From NCBI GenBank assembly GCA_009840695.1, contig VXNG01000039.1, positions 1 to 17,577 on the forward strand: 17,577 nt of DNA. The letters are read 5' to 3'. The first letter of the stretch is position 1. Each line of letters opens with the position of its first letter. Made by a program: the position numbers and the translations under genes. The DNA comes from Acidimicrobiaceae bacterium (GTDB taxonomy: Bacteria; Actinomycetota; Acidimicrobiia; Acidimicrobiales; Aldehydirespiratoraceae). This document shows, one piece after another, positions 14,248 to 17,577 of this stretch. The notes beneath the pieces are model-generated. The model did not search any database. It was not told the origin of the DNA and saw only the letters and a program-made list of their open reading frames with translations.

Positions 14248-14474
14248 TCGCATAACGCGCCGCCGACGCATGCTCGCTGGTAGAATCACGGGTGTGATCG
14301 GTGGCTCGATGAAGGGCTCTGGCCCGGTTCGGCGCCCCCGGCTCGCCCGGTCCTTGTCTGCTGTGGCCGGGTCGTGCCAGTGAGTGCTTCACGCTTGGCG
14401 GGTTGCTCCTCGGCAGACCTTGTATCGGGCTTAGCCCGCGGCAGTCGGGACTGTGTGAGAAAGGCCGGTCTGGC
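14248..14474 (+). promoter_or_regulatory. gyrB upstream region with possible promoter
   Basis: This 227-bp gap precedes gyrB. TAGAAT at 14281-14286 is a good -10-type hexamer, but I see no convincing -35 at the right distance. GC-rich complementary stretches (for example around 14308-14345) could fold in the leader. An open frame continues from 14403 into gyrB but shows no family similarity before 14475. Supercoiling-sensitive control of gyrBA is known in other bacteria; nothing visible proves it here. Confidence 0.25.
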
Positions 14475-16565
14475 GTGACATCGGACATGACCACCAGCGA
14501 GCGGGCAATCGAGACGCCCCCCGATATCGACCCTTCATACGGGGCCTTGGAGATCACTGTTCTCGAGGGTCTCGAGGCTGTGCGAGAACGACCCAGCATG
14601 TACATCGGGTCGACCGGCCCGACCGGTCTTCACCACCTTGTCTGGGAAGTAGTGGACAACTCGGTGGACGAGGCGATGGCCGGGTACTGCAGCCGGATCG
14701 ACGTGACGCTTCACGCCGACGGCTCCTGCGAGGTCACCGACGATGGCCGTGGTATTCCGGTGGAACCACATCCTCTTCACGACCAGATCCCCGCCGCTGA
14801 GTTGGTGATGACGCTGCTACATGCGGGCGGGAAGTTCGGGGGCGACGGCTACAAGATCTCAGGTGGCCTCCACGGCGTCGGCGTGTCGGTGGTCAACGCC
14901 CTGTCCGAGCGCTTGGAAGTCGACATCTGCCGATCCGGGCAGCAGCATCGCATGACCTTTGTCGATGGTGGTCAGATCGAGGAGGCGCTGTCCGTTGTGG
15001 GTCCCGCCCCGGAGGTGGACGGCAGGACAAGGACAGGAACGACGATCCGCTTCTGGCCGGACGGGGCTGTCCTGGAGGATGTGTCCTTCCGGTATCAGAC
15101 GGTAGCCGAGCGCCTGGAGATGATGGCCTTCCTGAACCGCGGCCTGGAGATCCGGGTCCGCGACCGGCGAGCTGGACCGCACGGGCACACCGATTGGACG
15201 TCCTTCCGCTACGAGGGCGGCATCGTGGACTATGTCAGCCGTCTCAACCAATCGAAGGTCCGCCTCTTTGATGCGGTGGGCCACTTCGCCGACGCTGAGA
15301 CCATTGACGACAACCCGCATGAGGTGGAGGTGGCGTTCCAGTGGAGCACCGGCTTCAACACGGACGGTCTGCACAGTTTCGCCAACGGGATCTCCACCAT
15401 CGACGGCGGCATGCATGAGCAGGGGTTCCGCTCTGCGCTGACCCGGACCGTCAACGCCTATGCCCGCGAGAAGGGCTTGCTCAAGGAGAAAGCTGAGAAC
15501 CTCCACGGTGAGGACATCCGGGAGGGCCTCACTGCGATCGTCAGCGTGCGGATCGGCAAGCCGCAGTTCGAGGGCCAGACGAAGGCCAAGCTCGGCAACA
15601 TGTCGATGCGGTCGTTCACGGAGCGAGTCACCAACCGCCACCTGGCCGAATGGCTCGAAGAGCACCCCGCCGAGGCGAAGCGGGCGGTGTTGAAGGCTGT
15701 GGCGGCATCGGCGGCTCGCGAGGCGGCAGCCCGGGTGCGTTCGGAGGTCCGCTCAAAATCGCTACTGGACGGGGCCGGTATGCCCGACAAGCTCAAGGAC
15801 TGCACGGCCACCGACTCGTCCCGGCGGGAGTTGTTCATTGTGGAGGGGGACTCCGCCGGCGGCTCCGCGGTGCGGGCTCGTGATCCCGAAACCCAAGCCG
15901 TGCTGCCGATCCGGGGCAAGATCCTCAACGTTGAACGGGCTCGCATTGACCGGATGCTCAAGAACAACGAGATCCAAGCCATCATTGCGGCCATTGGCAC
16001 CGGCATCGGCGGCGCGGCGGGCACCAACGGCAACACCAACGGCAACACCAACGGCAATGGCGATGGCAACCCGGCTGACGGTCGCGATTCCGACGATCAC
16101 GGCTGCGCAATCCGCAAGGCCCGCTACCACAAGGTGATCGTGCTGGCGGACGCCGACGTGGACGGCAGCCACATCCGCACGCTCCTGCTGACGTTCTTCT
16201 ACCGCCAGATGCGCCCGCTGGTTGAAGCCGGCTATGTGTACGTGGCCCAGCCGCCGCTGTACTCAACCAAGGTGTCGAACTCGAAGACGGTCTACCTGCT
16301 CGACGACGCCGCCAAAGACGCCTTCCTGGCCGAGAACCCCAGGCACAAGCGCGAGTTCCAGCGGCTCAAGGGACTGGGGGAGATGGACTGGGACGAGTTG
16401 CGCTCTACCACCATGGACCCGCAGACGCGCAGCCTGCTGCAGGTGTCGGTCGAGGAGGCCGCGATCGCCGATCAGGTCATCTCAGTGCTCATGGGCGACG
16501 ACGTTGAGCAGCGCAAGAACTTCATCGTCACCAACGCCCGAGAAGTCCGCAACCTCGACTTCTGA
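14475..16565 (+). CDS. gyrB: DNA gyrase subunit B
   Basis: About 696 residues. The GHKL ATPase has EVVDNSVDEAMAG, DDGRGIPV and GGLHGVGVSVVNALS. The transducer domain includes EGQTKAKLGN. The TOPRIM domain has EGDSAGGSA beginning at Glu457 and the metal-binding DADVDGSHIRT at 559-569. The C-terminal GyrB tail contains RLKGLGEMDWDEL and ends REVRNLDF. It forms the ATPase half of gyrase, which introduces negative supercoils. GTG 14475, with GAGAAAGG 10 nt upstream, is chosen; ATG 14487 is an alternative. An unusual insertion of roughly 29 residues rich in Asn and Gly separates GTGI from RYHK within TOPRIM. It lies 19 nt upstream of gyrA. Confidence 0.96.
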   Translation: MTSDMTTSERAIETPPDIDPSYGALEITVLEGLEAVRERPSMYIGSTGPTGLHHLVWEVVDNSVDEAMAGYCSRIDVTLHADGSCEVTDDGRGIPVEPHPLHDQIPAAELVMTLLHAGGKFGGDGYKISGGLHGVGVSVVNALSERLEVDICRSGQQHRMTFVDGGQIEEALSVVGPAPEVDGRTRTGTTIRFWPDGAVLEDVSFRYQTVAERLEMMAFLNRGLEIRVRDRRAGPHGHTDWTSFRYEGGIVDYVSRLNQSKVRLFDAVGHFADAETIDDNPHEVEVAFQWSTGFNTDGLHSFANGISTIDGGMHEQGFRSALTRTVNAYAREKGLLKEKAENLHGEDIREGLTAIVSVRIGKPQFEGQTKAKLGNMSMRSFTERVTNRHLAEWLEEHPAEAKRAVLKAVAASAAREAAARVRSEVRSKSLLDGAGMPDKLKDCTATDSSRRELFIVEGDSAGGSAVRARDPETQAVLPIRGKILNVERARIDRMLKNNEIQAIIAAIGTGIGGAAGTNGNTNGNTNGNGDGNPADGRDSDDHGCAIRKARYHKVIVLADADVDGSHIRTLLLTFFYRQMRPLVEAGYVYVAQPPLYSTKVSNSKTVYLLDDAAKDAFLAENPRHKREFQRLKGLGEMDWDELRSTTMDPQTRSLLQVSVEEAAIADQVISVLMGDDVEQRKNFIVTNAREVRNLDF
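16023..16058 (+). repeat. 12-bp tandem repeats encoding TNGN inside gyrB
   Basis: ACCAACGGCAAC occurs at 16023-16034 and 16035-16046, with a third copy differing in its last base at 16047-16058. It encodes TNGN three times, followed by GDGN. It lies in the insertion between the two halves of the TOPRIM motif. Confidence 0.93.
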
Positions 16566-16584
16566 TCCCCACGGAAGCATTCCC

Positions 16585-17577
16585 ATGAACGAAGCGACAG
16601 GCGAAACCGGCGAAGCTGACTCCCCGGACCCCACGGGCCTTGCGACCGGTGACAGTCTGGGGGTGACCGTCGTCGAGATCCAGGAGGAGATGGAGAGCTC
16701 CTTCCTGGATTACGCCATGTCGGTGATCATCAGCCGGGCGCTGCCCGACGCCCGCGATGGTCTCAAGCCGGTGCACCGCCGGATCCTGTGGTCGATGTAT
16801 GACCAGGGCTTCCGTCCCGACCGGGGTCATGTCAAGTGCGCCCGGGTGGTGGGTGACGTGATGGCCCGCTTCCACCCCCACGGCGACTCAGCCATCTACG
16901 ACGCCTTGGCCCGGATGGCTCAGCCATTCTCGTTGCAACACCCCCTCATCGACTTTCACGGCAACTACGGCTCGCCCGAGGATCCGCCGGCCGCGTCCCG
17001 CTACACCGAGTGCCGGCTCGATTCGCTGGCCATGTCGATGCTCGCCGACATCGGCGAGGACACGGTCGACTTCGTCGACAACTATTCGGGAGACTTCACC
17101 GAGCCGGCCGTCCTTCCGGCCCGCCTGCCGAACCTCCTGGTGAACGGCAGCCAGGGGATCGCGGTGGGCATGGCCACCAACATCCCGCCTCACAACCTCG
17201 CCGAGGTGATCGACGCGGTGGTGCTGCTCCTGGAGGACCCCGACGCCGGCGTCGAGGACCTGATGTCGCACGTCCACGGCCCGGACTTTCCCACCGGTGG
17301 GCAGATACTGGGCCGCAGCGGGTTCGAATCGGCCTACCGAACCGGGCGCGGCTCAGTGAAGATGCGAGCCGACGTGACGCCCGCCGAGATCGCGGGTCGC
17401 AATGCGCTCGTCGTCACGGCCCTGCCCTACCAGGTGTCGGCCGGCACCGTCGCCCGCAAGATCGCGGACCTGGTCAACGCCAGGGAGTTGGAGGGGATCG
17501 CCGACGTCAACGACGAATCCTCTGGCGACGACACCCGCTTCGTGATCAAGCTCAAGCGCGACGCAAACCCGGAAGTG
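16585..17577 (+). CDS. gyrA: DNA gyrase subunit A (N-terminal 331 residues; runs off the window)
   Basis: The frame is open from ATG 16585 to the window edge. The winged-helix/breakage-reunion domain is clear: SFLDYAMSVIISRALPDARD, then KPVHRRILWSM, the quinolone-region helix HPHGDSAIYDALARMAQPFS, and the catalytic tyrosine at Tyr140 in ASRYTECRL. Further on are NGSQGIAVGMATNIPPHN and ALPYQV. Ser102 and Asp106 occupy the positions of E. coli Ser83 and Asp87, the wild-type quinolone-sensitive residues. The C-terminal beta-pinwheel and GyrA box are outside the window, so gyrase rather than topoisomerase IV identity rests on the gyrB-gyrA pairing and the origin location. A GGAAG about 8 nt upstream supports the start. 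Confidence 0.94.
   Translation, partial: MNEATGETGEADSPDPTGLATGDSLGVTVVEIQEEMESSFLDYAMSVIISRALPDARDGLKPVHRRILWSMYDQGFRPDRGHVKCARVVGDVMARFHPHGDSAIYDALARMAQPFSLQHPLIDFHGNYGSPEDPPAASRYTECRLDSLAMSMLADIGEDTVDFVDNYSGDFTEPAVLPARLPNLLVNGSQGIAVGMATNIPPHNLAEVIDAVVLLLEDPDAGVEDLMSHVHGPDFPTGGQILGRSGFESAYRTGRGSVKMRADVTPAEIAGRNALVVTALPYQVSAGTVARKIADLVNARELEGIADVNDESSGDDTRFVIKLKRDANPEV

Noticed and set aside
14403..14474. Upstream in-frame start for gyrB at 14403
   Set aside because: The extra residues have no GyrB similarity and no ribosome site; GTG 14475 has a purine-rich site at suitable spacing.
1..17577. Search by eye for CRISPR arrays, insertion sequences, tRNA genes and phage or defence genes
   Set aside because: No spaced repeats, terminal inverted repeats with transposase, cloverleaf sequence or such protein motifs were found; the repeats present are in-frame coding tandems.

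Overview
The window is a chromosomal replication-origin neighbourhood from a GC-rich bacterium, almost certainly an actinomycete-type (Actinomycetota) lineage and possibly Acidimicrobiia-like. The gene order follows the layout known from Mycobacterium tuberculosis around oriC: ECF sigma factor (sigM-like), anti-sigma factor, trxB, trxA, cwlM, then parB, parA, rsmG, jag, yidC, yidD, rnpA and rpmH on the opposite strand, then oriC/dnaA, dnaN, recF, DUF721 (dciA-like), gyrB and gyrA. GC-rich coding sequence, GTG/TTG starts and a rpmH protein of the actinobacterial type agree with this. The class-level placement is inference.

Left part (1-4153, + strand): the last codons of an ECF sigma factor overlap a membrane-anchored anti-sigma-like protein with an Ala/Glu-rich repeat stalk. 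A small three-helix membrane protein of unknown function follows, then thioredoxin reductase, thioredoxin, and a CwlM-like protein with two peptidoglycan-binding domains and a degenerate amidase fold. The last gene has no ordinary start codon.

Middle part (4189-9588, - strand): rpmH, rnpA, yidD, yidC, jag, rsmG, parA and parB run in one direction with several overlapping junctions (GTGA, ATGA, 8, 11 and 14 nt). They couple ribosome/RNase P biogenesis, membrane protein insertion, an RNA-binding protein, 16S rRNA methylation and chromosome segregation. A near-perfect parS palindrome lies just upstream of parA.

Origin (9589-9995): a 407-bp gap between divergent rpmH and dnaA holds a strikingly AT-rich 44-bp island and five TCCACA-core DnaA-box-like sites, three of them clustered directly before dnaA. 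It is the best oriC candidate in the window.

Right part (9996-17577, + strand): dnaA, dnaN, recF, a DciA-like DUF721 gene, gyrB and the first 331 codons of gyrA. Together these are the initiator, sliding clamp, repair, putative helicase-loader and supercoiling functions.

I found no mobile element, CRISPR array, tRNA or defence locus and no evidence of a wholly new system. The points worth a second look are local oddities: a cwlM without a canonical start and without amidase zinc ligands, a YidC whose groove arginine appears replaced, an Asn-Gly repeat insertion in the GyrB TOPRIM region, a duplicated yidD start region, and several in-frame coding tandem repeats.
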